64,000 nucleotides of DNA from Emticicia fluvialis. Its GTDB lineage: Bacteria; Bacteroidota; Bacteroidia; Cytophagales; Spirosomataceae. The DNA is taken from assembly GCF_024793945.1 (NCBI RefSeq), contig NZ_JANUSD010000006.1:124001-188000 (forward strand), in the 5' to 3' direction. Under the pieces are notes generated by a model. That model had not been told where the DNA came from and searched no databases. It worked only from the letters and a program-made list of their open reading frames with translations. Shown piece by piece: positions 35,380 to 45,773 of this stretch. Within the stretch, counting starts at the first letter, position 1. Each line of letters starts with the position of its first letter. The translations under genes and the position numbers were made by a program.

Positions 35380-38300
35380 CCACCAATCGCACCATATAGG
35401 AATTGAAACCGTCAACCAGCGAAACCGTTTGCTTTTCTTTCGGGCCACCAATCGCACCATATAGGAATTGAAACTCCTATTGTTTTAAATCGAAGACCCT
35501 TTTTAGAACAACCACCAATCGCACCATATAGGAATTGAAACGATACTTTCCCTTTCTGCCTTAAATCAGACCCTTTACCACCAATCGCACCATATAGGAA
35601 TTGAAACGAACTTTAGAAATATCCAGCTCTTCATACATCAGCTTCCACCAATCGCACCATATAGGAATTGAAACCCAACAGTCTTACATTAATAAGCAGC
35701 TCAAAACACTCCACCAATCGCACCATATAGGAATTGAAACTAGCCAAGCGGGTTGTCGGTTGTCATCTCACCCTTCACCACCAATCGCACCATATAGGAA
35801 TTGAAACATGCTTTTGATGCTAAAACGCTGACTACTGACCTCCACCAATCGCACCATATAGGAATTGAAACTTAATTATTTCAATCGGTGCTGGCTGCTT
35901 GGCAAAGAACCACCAATCGCACCATATAGGAATTGAAACATTGAATAATCATCCGCAGTCCACATCTCCTTTACCGCCACCAATCGCACCATATAGGAAT
36001 TGAAACTTAAAAAATCGTAATGATGTTTTTCCACAGTAGCAGACCACCAATCGCACCATATAGGAATTGAAACATGACGGATATTATCCAGGCACCAAAA
36101 GTTGTACCCCACCAATCGCACCATATAGGAATTGAAACATGGCCAAATCAAAAATGCTCTGGTATTCAGTAATTCCACCAATCGCACCATATAGGAATTG
36201 AAACTGACCATACTCCTCCTTGAAAATTTGGCTGTATCTCCACCAATCGCACCATATAGGAATTGAAACAAACGCGGCAGCCAACATTCCAAATCCTCTC
36301 CAGACACCACCAATCGCACCATATAGGAATTGAAACATTTCTCTGATGTACGGCTTTTTAATTTCTTTATCAGCCACCAATCGCACCATATAGGAATTGA
36401 AACGTAGATGACGAAATAAAATACAGAAAATTAATTCAGGCCACCAATCGCACCATATAGGAATTGAAACTTTACACCAAGCTGATAAAAAATAAAATCA
36501 ACCTGCTCCACCAATCGCACCATATAGGAATTGAAACCCGGCTTCGTCGTAGAACTCCTTAATCTGGCGCCAGGCCACCAATCGCACCATATAGGAATTG
36601 AAACTCGGCCAGGCTATTAGCACACTGGCATTGTTCTGTTCCACCAATCGCACCATATAGGAATTGAAACTTAATAGGTTGTACCATGCCGTATGTAAAG
36701 ACTCACCACCAATCGCACTATATAGGAATTGAAACAGCAAAGTTTCTGCATTCCATTCATCTTCACCGGTGCCACCAATCGCACCATATAGGAATTGAAA
36801 CTTAATGGCCTGGTGCCGGTTCTTATCGGCAGCGGCCACCACCAATCGCACCATATAGGAATTGAAACAAGCAAATTCTTCCGGATAATTATTCGCTCCT
36901 ATATCCACCAATCGCACCATATAGGAATTGAAACTCTGGAGGCTACTGCGTATGATAACTTGAAGTTCTTCCACCAATCGCACCATATAGGAATTGAAAC
37001 ACACAATTGGACGTCGCTCACTTTTCTTGATGTAAAGTCCACCAATCGCACCATATAGGAATTGAAACACACAATTGGACGTCGCTCACTTTTCTTGATG
37101 TAAAGTCCACCAATCGCACCATATAGGAATTGAAACCAAAGATGACAAACCTGTTTTTTATAAAGCCTACTTTCCACCAATCGCACCATATAGGAATTGA
37201 AACAAATTTGGCGTTAGTTTTATCCCCTGTTCAGCATACCACCAATCGCACCATATAGGAATTGAAACATTGCGTATTTTATTGCTCTGTCAATTTTTTG
37301 CTCTCCACCAATCGCACCATATAGGAATTGAAACTTTGCAGGGAAGAAGATTATCCGTTATTTGATTTAATCCACCAATCGCACCATATAGGAATTGAAA
37401 CTTAAAAAGCTGTTTGCCCCCTTTCCATTCTACATTCCACCAATCGCACCATATAGGAATTGAAACGCTAAATACTTCTTTTGGATAGCGAAATCTATTG
37501 ATCCACCAATCGCACCATATAGGAATTGAAACCTTATAAAATGCAGGTGGCCAAGCTCAACGAGCTCCCACCAATCGCACCATATAGGAATTGAAACAAA
37601 CAACACTTTGAGGCGTTTATAAATCAAAAATACACCACCAATCGCACCATATAGGAATTGAAACAACGGCAAAGAGCGGGTTACTATTATCTTTTCTACC
37701 CACCAATCGCACCATATAGGAATTGAAACCATTTAAAATAAGATGCTCTCAGTTATATAAGATTACCACCAATCGCACCATATAGGAATTGAAACTTTGG
37801 ATTAACAAGAATCTTTTTTTTCAAACTTGAGTCCACCAATCGCACCATATAGGAATTGAAACTCGGTAATGCAGGGGTGAATATTATCGGGTTGCTTGCC
37901 CACCAATCGCACCATATAGGAATTGAAACTCGGGAACATTAAGCGTTGGCACAACTGCCCCATCTGCCACCAATCGCACCATATAGGAATTGAAACCGGT
38001 AAGGATGGAATGCTTTTGAGTTGTGGCAGGCTCCACCAATCGCACCATATAGGAATTGAAACTTAGTTTTAGTTTTTTTATCTTAACAACAATCAATCCA
38101 CCAATCGCACCATATAGGAATTGAAACTTTGGATTAACAAGAATCTTTTTTTTCAAACTTGAGTCCACCAATCGCACCATATAGGAATTGAAACTAGCCA
38201 TGTTTTGCCGAAACTTGTCTTCTTTCATCCCACCAATCGCACCATATAGGAATTGAAACTCGACAAACAGAGAATAAACAGAATCCGCAATGTCCCACCA

Positions 38301-41300
38301 ATCGCACCATATAGGAATTGAAACTGACTTTTTCTTGTCTGTACCCAATCACCTATTTTCCACCAATCGCACCATATAGGAATTGAAACTCACATAACCG
38401 ACCTCATAGAGATAATCCATTTGTACCACCAATCGCACCATATAGGAATTGAAACTGAATTAAAGGAAATGGAAAAGATTCATGGTAAAATCCACCAATC
38501 GCACCATATAGGAATTGAAACCCGAGAATCCTGTTTAATTTTAATGCGCCTGTGTGACCACCAATCGCACCATATAGGAATTGAAACTCTAAAATGATGC
38601 TTTTTAATGTAGTATGGCCAGTATCCACCAATCGCACCATATAGGAATTGAAACAACAAAAGATTAATTTTTACCCACGTTGAACCGTTCCCACCAATCG
38701 CACCATATAGGAATTGAAACATTAAATTCGGCAATGATACTTGCTGCAAACTCCGTCCACCAATCGCACCATATAGGAATTGAAACATACTTATTTTATA
38801 GCTAATAAGCAATTTTTAGGCACCACCAATCGCACCATATAGGAATTGAAACTTATTTAATCGAAATGTGGAGAGCAGTATTATTAGGCCCACCAATCGC
38901 ACCATATAGGAATTGAAACGTTTAGGCTAGATGGTAGTTTGCTGACCGAAAAGGAGCCACCAATCGCACCATATAGGAATTGAAACTAGCTTGCCGACCA
39001 AATATCTGAAACACTCGGTGGTCCACCAATCGCACCATATAGGAATTGAAACTTTTTAGTTTTTTCCTGTGGAATGACAATAAATGCCCCACCAATCGCA
39101 CCATATAGGAATTGAAACGCCAGAAACGCAAGCATATCAACCCCGGAGTGCTTACCACCAATCGCACCATATAGGAATTGAAACAGTTTTAGCAGAAGTT
39201 AATAAGCCTGGGGCTGTTTTTCCACCAATCGCACCATATAGGAATTGAAACAACATCGCCCTTTTTGGCAATTAGCGGCTGTAAACGCCACCAATCGCAC
39301 CATATAGGAATTGAAACCCGTCTGAATGTACAGTAACGGACTGGTCGTACACATCCACCAATCGCACCATATAGGAATTGAAACGCGGCAGTTCTGCTAG
39401 TTCTAAATCCGGCTGAGTACCACCAATCGCACCATATAGGAATTGAAACATATTGGCTCCGAATATGCCAATGCAGCTACTGGGCCACCAATCGCACCAT
39501 ATAGGAATTGAAACAAAGAAAAATATCAGGAAATTGAAAACCGAATTAAGCCCACCAATCGCACCATATAGGAATTGAAACTTGGTCGACCTAGGATTTT
39601 GTAAATCATTAATCATTCCCACCAATCGCACCATATAGGAATTGAAACTTAATTAATCTCAATTGAGATGAAAGAGACTATTAGTCCACCAATCGCACCA
39701 TATAGGAATTGAAACGCAGGGAGTTAGTTTTCTATTCAATCCCAACCTATTTCCACCAATCGCACCATATAGGAATTGAAACTCGTTTTGCATAATCCTA
39801 TTATACTTTAATTCGCCCCACCAATCGCACCATATAGGAATTGAAACTCGCTATACTCCTTAATCTGCGTTCTGGTAGATGCCCACCAATCGCACCATAT
39901 AGGAATTGAAACACGCCAAACGAATGGGGTATGTCAGATAATGGTTTGCCACCAATCGCACCATATAGGAATTGAAACTCAAGGTTGCTCAAACTGCCCT
40001 CGCCCAGCTGTGGCCACCAATCGCACCATATAGGAATTGAAACTTTTATTTTGGTTTTAGATTAAGCTACGTTTGATCCACCAATCGCACCATATAGGAA
40101 TTGAAACTCTGCCGCAACTTTCACAACCGTAGTAACAGTAACACCACCAATCGCACCATATAGGAATTGAAACTTGTTGTATTTAGTTGAAAAACCTTAG
40201 AGCTCAGGGAACCACCAATCGCACCATATAGGAATTGAAACAACCATTTTGAGGTGCTGCCACCATAGGCTTTACACCACCAATCGCACCATATAGGAAT
40301 TGAAACAAAACAGGCGAAGTACTATCTGCACGCATTGAGTACCACCAATCGCACCATATAGGAATTGAAACATACCAAAGCACATTTCGCATGAATGTAT
40401 TATGACACCACCAATCGCACCATATAGGAATTGAAACAAAACAGGCGAAGTACTATCTGCACGCATTGAGTACCACCAATCGCACCATATAGGAATTGAA
40501 ACATACCAAAGCACATTTCGCATGAATGTATTATGACACCACCAATCGCACCATATAGGAATTGAAACCCTGTCAATTGTTTTGTTTTATGTTAATTAAC
40601 TATACCACCAATCGCACCATATAGGAATTGAAACTGGGTTGAGGCGTGTAGCAACAATCCTGAAATTCTGCCCCACCAATCGCACCATATAGGAATTGAA
40701 ACTTCTCAGATGGAATGCCTTTGAATTTTACAAAAAACCACCAATCGCACCATATAGGAATTGAAACTCATTATAAAAAGGGTCCTTAACCTGATTAGCT
40801 AAGCCACCAATCGCACCATATAGGAATTGAAACATTTCCTGCCCTATGTGTCCCCGCGCTCCGTTGCCCCACCAATCGCACCATATAGGAATTGAAACTC
40901 GCGTTTGGGCGCAAGCCTTTGCACTGTTTCAGCCACCAATCGCACCATATAGGAATTGAAACTGGAAAAAACATTGAGCAAATAGCAAACAAAAAAGGCC
41001 CACCAATCGCACCATATAGGAATTGAAACTTCCTCTGTGTCTCTTTTTGTTCAATTAGAATTGTCCACCAATCGCACCATATAGGAATTGAAACAGAAAT
41101 TGTAACAGATAAAGAAGTTGGACCTTGAGTACCACCAATCGCACCATATAGGAATTGAAACAGCATTTGATTGGGGCGAAGACGGAACGGTAGAAATCTA
41201 CCAATCGCACCATATAGGAATTGAAACCCAGTAACCCTACTTTTGCGGGGTTAACTATCACACCACCAATCGCACCATATAGGAATTGAAACCCGGATTT

Positions 41301-41760
41301 TAGATTCTCCTGTGTTTCTTCCTCTATTACCACCAATCGCACCATATAGGAATTGAAACTATTAAACAAAACTTTTAAAATGAAAACAATAAAAAACCAC
41401 CAATTGCACCATATAGGAATTGAAACTGCACTCCATTAATAGGATTTTCAATTCCGTTTCTTACCACCAATCGCACCATATAGGAATTGAAATAGATGTA
41501 TCCGTCGATGGTTAAGAGCGCAAAAAGGGTCCACCAATCGCACCATATAGGAATTGAAATATTAAATACCCGCTCGCAAAGCAGGTTTATTTAGGAGCCA
41601 CCAATCGCACCATATAGGAATTGAAATTTTGGAACCTTCACAGGTAAAAGCATCGAATGGAATGCCACCAATCGCACCATATAGGAATTGAAACATTCCG
41701 CCTGCGACATCTGCGCCCTCACAGCATTTTCCACCAATCGCACCATATAGGAATTGAAAT
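35380..41760 (+). CRISPR. Type I-B CRISPR array, 97 repeats and 96 spacers
   Basis: The 30-base repeat begins CCACCAATCG and ends ATTGAAAC. I counted 97 repeat starts, all 64-68 bases apart, so spacers are 34-38 bases. The end ATTGAAAC matches the 5' tag left by Cas6 in type I systems, so transcription runs on the plus strand away from cas2. Most repeats are identical; changes are one internal base in the repeat at 36706, an early-base change at 41198, an internal change at 41397, and a final C to T in the repeats at 41464, 41531, 41598 and 41731. Repeat decay at the far end marks 35380 as the leader (youngest) side. Duplicate spacers occur at three places. Confidence 0.99.
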
Positions 41761-42002
41761 ACGAGAATCAAAAATAGAATTTCTGGAATGACTTTACCTT
41801 TGCTGCATTTGTGTCCATAAAATAAATCATTATCATTAAACTATAATTTATATATCCTTAGCCACTATTTTTCCTGCTTTCTTTCTATTCATTCACTAAA
41901 TTGCTTTCTGTATTCTTCAGTTTTATAGCTTACGCTGATATCAATCAAAAAAAATTAAATATTCTGTAATGTTTCGTTAGGTGGGTCGTCTATGTTATTG
42001 AA

Positions 42003-42521
42003 ATGGATTTAAAAGTATTTACACAATCGGTTCTTCAACACCAGGCACGCTTATACAGAGTGGCCAAACTCTACCTCAAGAACGCTGAGGAAGCCGAAGA
42101 CACCGTGCAGGAAGTATTTTTGAAACTGTGGGACAAACGACAACAGCTTGAGACGTACCAGAGTGTGGAAGCGCTGGCAGTACAGATGACCAAGAACCTT
42201 TGCCTTGACAAACTGAAGTCGTATGCCTACAACCACACGCAAACTGGTTTAGAGACCATTGATATGGGCGAAATTGCCTACACACCTTATGAACAGGTGG
42301 AGTTAACCGATAGTAATGAATTATTAAAGAAGATTATTGACGCCTTGCCTGAAATTCAGAAAACGGTTTTGCATCTGCGCGATGTGGAAGAGTTTTCATT
42401 TGAAGACATTGAGCAGGTTACAGGCCTGACCGTCAACAATATCAGAGTTATTTTATCAAGAGCCCGGAAGAGTGTCAGAGACAGTTATTTAAAAGTGAAC
42501 AATTATGCATCAGGAAATTGA
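42003..42521 (+). CDS. ECF-type RNA polymerase sigma factor
   Basis: Directs RNA polymerase to a stress-specific promoter set. The 172-residue protein has sigma region 2 (RLYRVAKLYLKNAEEAEDTVQEVFLKLWDKRQQL) and region 4 (ALPEIQKTVLHLRDVEEFSFEDIEQVTGLTVNNIRVILSRARKSVRDSYL), with a short linker and no region 1 or 3, as in the extracytoplasmic function class. The next gene's ATG at 42505 lies inside its end, 17 bases before the stop, so the downstream gene is coupled to it and probably encodes its regulator. Targets may include the two DUF4097 genes downstream. Confidence 0.95.
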   Translation: MDLKVFTQSVLQHQARLYRVAKLYLKNAEEAEDTVQEVFLKLWDKRQQLETYQSVEALAVQMTKNLCLDKLKSYAYNHTQTGLETIDMGEIAYTPYEQVELTDSNELLKKIIDALPEIQKTVLHLRDVEEFSFEDIEQVTGLTVNNIRVILSRARKSVRDSYLKVNNYASGN

Positions 42522-43254
42522 AAAATTATTGGAGAAGTACTACGAGGGAGAAACGTCGCTACAGGAAGAAAAGTATATCAAAGATTTTTTCAGTAAAAGC
42601 GATGTGCCACCCCATTTGCAACACCATGTGGCCGAATTTGGGTATTACCAAAAGGCAGCGGAAGAGCAACCCTCTGTGCAAATAAAAACTCAGGTATTAA
42701 ACACCATACAAAAGCGCGGAAGGGTGGTGCAGTTTGGCACCGTCAGCAGAAGAATAGCCGCCGGCATTGCCTTGTTAATTGGCGGGTTTACCGCCGGATA
42801 CTATTTCAATAACAGTCGCCCGGATATACTGATTGTTGAAAGCACACCGGAATCAAACCTGAAAAAAACCTTACAGTTTGAACAGGTGAAACTGACGTCG
42901 GCCAGTGACAGGATTGATGCCGTACACCAAAGCCTTGAGCTGAAAGAGCTTGACCAGGAGCTGATACAGTTGTTAATCAATACCCTGAATTTCGACGACA
43001 ACGTAAACGTACGTTTAGCTGCCTGCCAGGCACTGGCTCGCTTTGGAGATGAACCCATGGTGCGAGAAGGGCTCATTCAGTCGCTCAAAATACAAACCGA
43101 CCCAAATATTCAGATTACACTTATTGAGCTGCTGGTAATAATGAAAGAGAAACGCGCATCAACTACCCTTGAGCAAATCTCTAAAGACAAAGCAGCATTG
43201 GATATTGTACGTCTGAAAGCACAGGAAGGCGCAGCCAGATTAATAACCTTATAA
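42505..43254 (+). CDS. Membrane protein with HEAT repeats, putative anti-sigma factor
   Basis: The 249-residue protein overlaps the sigma gene by 17 bases. Residues 1-70 are a cytoplasmic helical domain (MHQEIEKLLEKYYEGETSLQEEKYIKDFF, a zinc-less anti-sigma-like start), followed by one membrane helix near 88-106 (RIAAGIALLIGGFTAGYYF). Residues 140-245 form two to three HEAT-like helical repeats (VRLAACQALARFGDEPMVREGLIQSLKIQTDP and following). The position and topology fit an anti-sigma factor whose outside domain senses a signal, but an EGETSLQEE-type anti-sigma start is the only direct evidence. Confidence 0.8.
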   Translation: MHQEIEKLLEKYYEGETSLQEEKYIKDFFSKSDVPPHLQHHVAEFGYYQKAAEEQPSVQIKTQVLNTIQKRGRVVQFGTVSRRIAAGIALLIGGFTAGYYFNNSRPDILIVESTPESNLKKTLQFEQVKLTSASDRIDAVHQSLELKELDQELIQLLINTLNFDDNVNVRLAACQALARFGDEPMVREGLIQSLKIQTDPNIQITLIELLVIMKEKRASTTLEQISKDKAALDIVRLKAQEGAARLITL

Positions 43255-43351
43255 ACAATTAACGACAAACGGATTTTCGAAGAAATGTAAGGCCTTATTC
43301 AGAGATTATCCCATTTTTAATCAATTCAGAATTATCTAAAAGCAAATTACA

Positions 43352-44128
43352 ATGAAAAAACACATGTTCATATTCGCCTGTCTTTTTCTGACAGCCATTT
43401 ATACCCAGGCGCAGGAATACAAACACAAACTTGCCAATAACGGCAGCAGCAAAATAGCCATAGAGCTGGATGCCGACAACCTGAAGATTGAAGGCCATGC
43501 CGGTGATGAGGTGATTATCAGAGGCGGAAGTACTGAAATACTACCCGAACAAGCCAAGGGTTTAAAAGCCTTGTATAATACAAACGTTGATAATACCGGT
43601 ATCGGCCTTTCTGTTACGTCAGAAGGCGGAATATTAAAGATTGAAAAAGCATCGAGAAAGTCGGCTAAATACACAATTCTAATCCCGAATAAGGCCAGCC
43701 TGATTTACACACAGATTAACTGGCAAGGCTCTTGGATAGCCATCAACAATGTAGAAGGAGACCTGGAAATGAAAACCAACAATGCCGATATGAAACTGAA
43801 TAACGTTACAGGGCCTATTGTAGCCAGCAGTATCAGTGGCAATTTCACGGCTGTTTTCAAAAACGTGAACCAATCAAAACCATGTGCTATTTCTCTGGTG
43901 AGCGGCGAGATTGACCTTACGCTGCCCTCTACCACAAAAGCTTCGGTATTGGTAAAATCGGTAACAGGTGAGGTTTACAGCGACCTTGACATGAACCTGA
44001 AACCGGGTAAAGATGGTTTGCCAAAAGTGAGTGGCGGCCACAATATTGCAGGCACCCTGAATGGCGGCGGTGTGAACCTGAATCTGAATTCGGTAAGCGG
44101 CAATATTTACCTACGCAAGCAAAAATAA
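43352..44128 (+). CDS. Exported DUF4097-like beta-repeat protein
   Basis: The 258-residue protein begins with a Sec signal peptide (MKKHMFIFACLFLTAIYTQAQE). The mature part is all short beta strands: NGSSKIAIELDADNLKIEGHAGDEVIIRGG, LEMKTNNADMKLNNVTGPIVASSISGNFTAVF, SLVSGEIDLTLPS, SVTGEVYSDLDMN and a final NLNLNSVSGNIYLRK. This is the repeated pattern of DUF4097, a beta-helix-like domain also called adhesin-like. There is no outer membrane anchor, so it is periplasmic or surface-released. It follows the sigma/HEAT pair, 97 bases on. Its paralogue is the next gene. Confidence 0.85.
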   Translation: MKKHMFIFACLFLTAIYTQAQEYKHKLANNGSSKIAIELDADNLKIEGHAGDEVIIRGGSTEILPEQAKGLKALYNTNVDNTGIGLSVTSEGGILKIEKASRKSAKYTILIPNKASLIYTQINWQGSWIAINNVEGDLEMKTNNADMKLNNVTGPIVASSISGNFTAVFKNVNQSKPCAISLVSGEIDLTLPSTTKASVLVKSVTGEVYSDLDMNLKPGKDGLPKVSGGHNIAGTLNGGGVNLNLNSVSGNIYLRKQK

Positions 44129-44152
44129 CAACCTTTGTCCTATATAAAAATT

Positions 44153-44857
44153 ATGAAAAAGCTATTAATATTACTTATGCTGGCATTTAGCCAGTACAGC
44201 GGCTACGCACAAAAAATAAAACTAATTGAAAAGCACCTGCCTTTTTCTGCCGCTCAATCGGTTAATCTTAATCTCAGATTTGCCGATGACATTCAGGTAA
44301 AATACTGGGATAAAGCCGAGGTTTACGTAAAAATTGCTGTAGAAATAAACTCAGGTAAGCTGAATGATGCGTTGACGGTAAGCAGCAACAGTACAACAAA
44401 CGAGATAAGTCTGAAAACCGACTTTAACAATGCGCTGCTTGAGGACGGGAATGTAGAAGACTGCCCCGATAGCAAAGCCCACCAATCATCATGGAACCGC
44501 AACGGCAAAAACTATTATGTGTGCAGTAAAATAAACTATGAGGTTTATCTGCCTAAGCAAGCCGAACTAGAGCTGGAAACGATAAGCGGAAACATCTGGA
44601 TTAACTCTGTTTACAGCTCCATAAAAGCCAAGAGCATCAGCGGGTTTGTTGATGTAAGCTGGCCGAAAGGCAAAGGTGGAACCCTTGGCATGAAAACCGT
44701 TACCGGCGAAGTTTACTCTGACCTGAAAATTGATTTCACCAGCAAAAGACAAAAGAACCCTTTAGTTGGGTATCCGCTTGAAGGCACCGTAAATGGTGGC
44801 GGCCCCAAAGTAACGTTAGAGTCTATCAGTAATAATTTATATGTAAGAAGTAAATAA
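44153..44857 (+). CDS. Exported DUF4097-like beta-repeat protein, paralogue
   Basis: The 234-residue protein is a paralogue of the preceding gene: signal peptide MKKLLILLMLAFSQYSGYAQ, then beta-repeat sequence with LELETISGNIWINSVYSSIKAKSISGFVDVSW, MKTVTGEVYSDLKIDF and a matching C-terminus NGGGPKVTLESISNNLYVRSK. I chose ATG 44153 over a TTG at 44135 because it starts the signal peptide directly. It starts 24 bases after the previous stop, so the four genes from the sigma factor form one operon ending in the hairpin at 44869. Confidence 0.83.
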   Translation: MKKLLILLMLAFSQYSGYAQKIKLIEKHLPFSAAQSVNLNLRFADDIQVKYWDKAEVYVKIAVEINSGKLNDALTVSSNSTTNEISLKTDFNNALLEDGNVEDCPDSKAHQSSWNRNGKNYYVCSKINYEVYLPKQAELELETISGNIWINSVYSSIKAKSISGFVDVSWPKGKGGTLGMKTVTGEVYSDLKIDFTSKRQKNPLVGYPLEGTVNGGGPKVTLESISNNLYVRSK

Positions 44858-44868
44858 TAAGTTGTTGG

Positions 44869-44917
44869 TCCGGTGGTTTAACCTGCTCATCACAGGATTT
44901 GAATCACCGGATTTTTT
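44869..44917 (+). terminator. Terminator of the sigma/DUF4097 operon
   Basis: CCGGTG (44869-44874) pairs with CACCGG (44904-44909), with a nested CCTG/CAGG stem inside, followed by a run of T at 44911-44917. Confidence 0.75.
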
Positions 44918-45014
44918 TATCCAATAACCAGCCACCCCAACACAATGGCTTATATTGAACCATGCCCGACAATCCTGTAAGGGGCTTATCAGGCATGGTT
45001 TTAACCACTATTCT

Positions 45015-45383
45015 TCAATTCTTCAGAACTGCCACGCGTGACACCTGGCTTTCAATGTTAAAATCGTAGATTAATTTCTCATTTCCGGCAGACACCGCCA
45101 GGGTATAAGCGCCGTCGTCAAGATGCTCTACATTCAGCACCAATGGTTTATTAGTCTGGCTAAGCTCCTGATAAAACACTTCACCCTTAGCGTTATAAAT
45201 TTCAATGCTTGCGGTATTTTTTGTTACATCATCAAAAAGTACTTTCAGACGAAGATTGCTCATATCTAAAACACTGATTTTTGATTCGGTTTTTGTGTCT
45301 TTGGCAACCGGAGTTTCTGCTTTTGCATAGCTAAAGCTGCTGATAACTAAACCCAGGGCAAGAATAAAAAATGACTTTCTCAT
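45015..45383 (-). CDS. Small exported protein, immunoglobulin-like sorting-domain fold
   Basis: The 122-residue protein has a Sec signal peptide (MRKSFFILALGLVISSFSYAKA) and a beta-rich mature part (NLRLKVLFDDVTKNTASIEIYNAKGEVFYQELSQ, LDDGAYTLAVSAGNEKLIYDFNIE). The spacing resembles secretion-tail or Ig-like beta-sandwich domains of Bacteroidota (the DGAYTLAV and YDFNIE pattern), but it lacks the rest of a T9SS cargo protein. Function unknown. Monocistronic. Confidence 0.72.
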   Translation of the reverse strand: MRKSFFILALGLVISSFSYAKAETPVAKDTKTESKISVLDMSNLRLKVLFDDVTKNTASIEIYNAKGEVFYQELSQTNKPLVLNVEHLDDGAYTLAVSAGNEKLIYDFNIESQVSRVAVLKN

Positions 45384-45773
45384 GATACATAAAATTTAAA
45401 ATGTTGAACCGTTTTTTTCTTTGATGAGTCAAATATACAGGTCATTTTTATAGCAGAAATGCAGAATAGATAAACCCGGAACCTAAGATGATGAAAGCTG
45501 AGAAGGACTTGATATAGGCACATATCGACAAAAAACTGGCAATTTTGGGCTTACAAGGGCATACATCGTCATAATTCAGGTTTTTATCTACCTGCATCAC
45601 CATTTGTTCCACATCATAAAAGAGGCATTAAACCTTTAAGATTACCGGGGGAGAGTTCAGCACAATCAGAAATGGCTGCCCATGCTGTTTAAATCAGGTA
45701 GGTTATGTAAGCAGCGGTGTAAAACTTAAAAACAAGCCCCATAAAAAATATTATTCTATGGGGCCCTTACCAG
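45384..45773. other. Intergenic region before the small exported protein gene
   Basis: Nothing gene-like. It should contain the promoter of the minus-strand small exported protein (near 45384-45450) and, at the right end, the terminator of the phosphatase gene at 45736-45764. Confidence 0.4.
45736..45764 (-). terminator. Terminator of the alkaline phosphatase gene
   Basis: A perfect 8-base stem (GCCCCATA 45736-45743 with TATGGGGC 45757-45764) around 13 bases, followed on the minus strand by a T-rich run. Confidence 0.75.

Noticed and set aside
35601..41771. Many minus- and plus-strand reading frames across the array, with repeated peptides such as FQFLYGAIGG
   Set aside because: They are translations of the CRISPR repeat in different frames; the same peptide recurs every 65-67 bases with spacer-derived sequence between.
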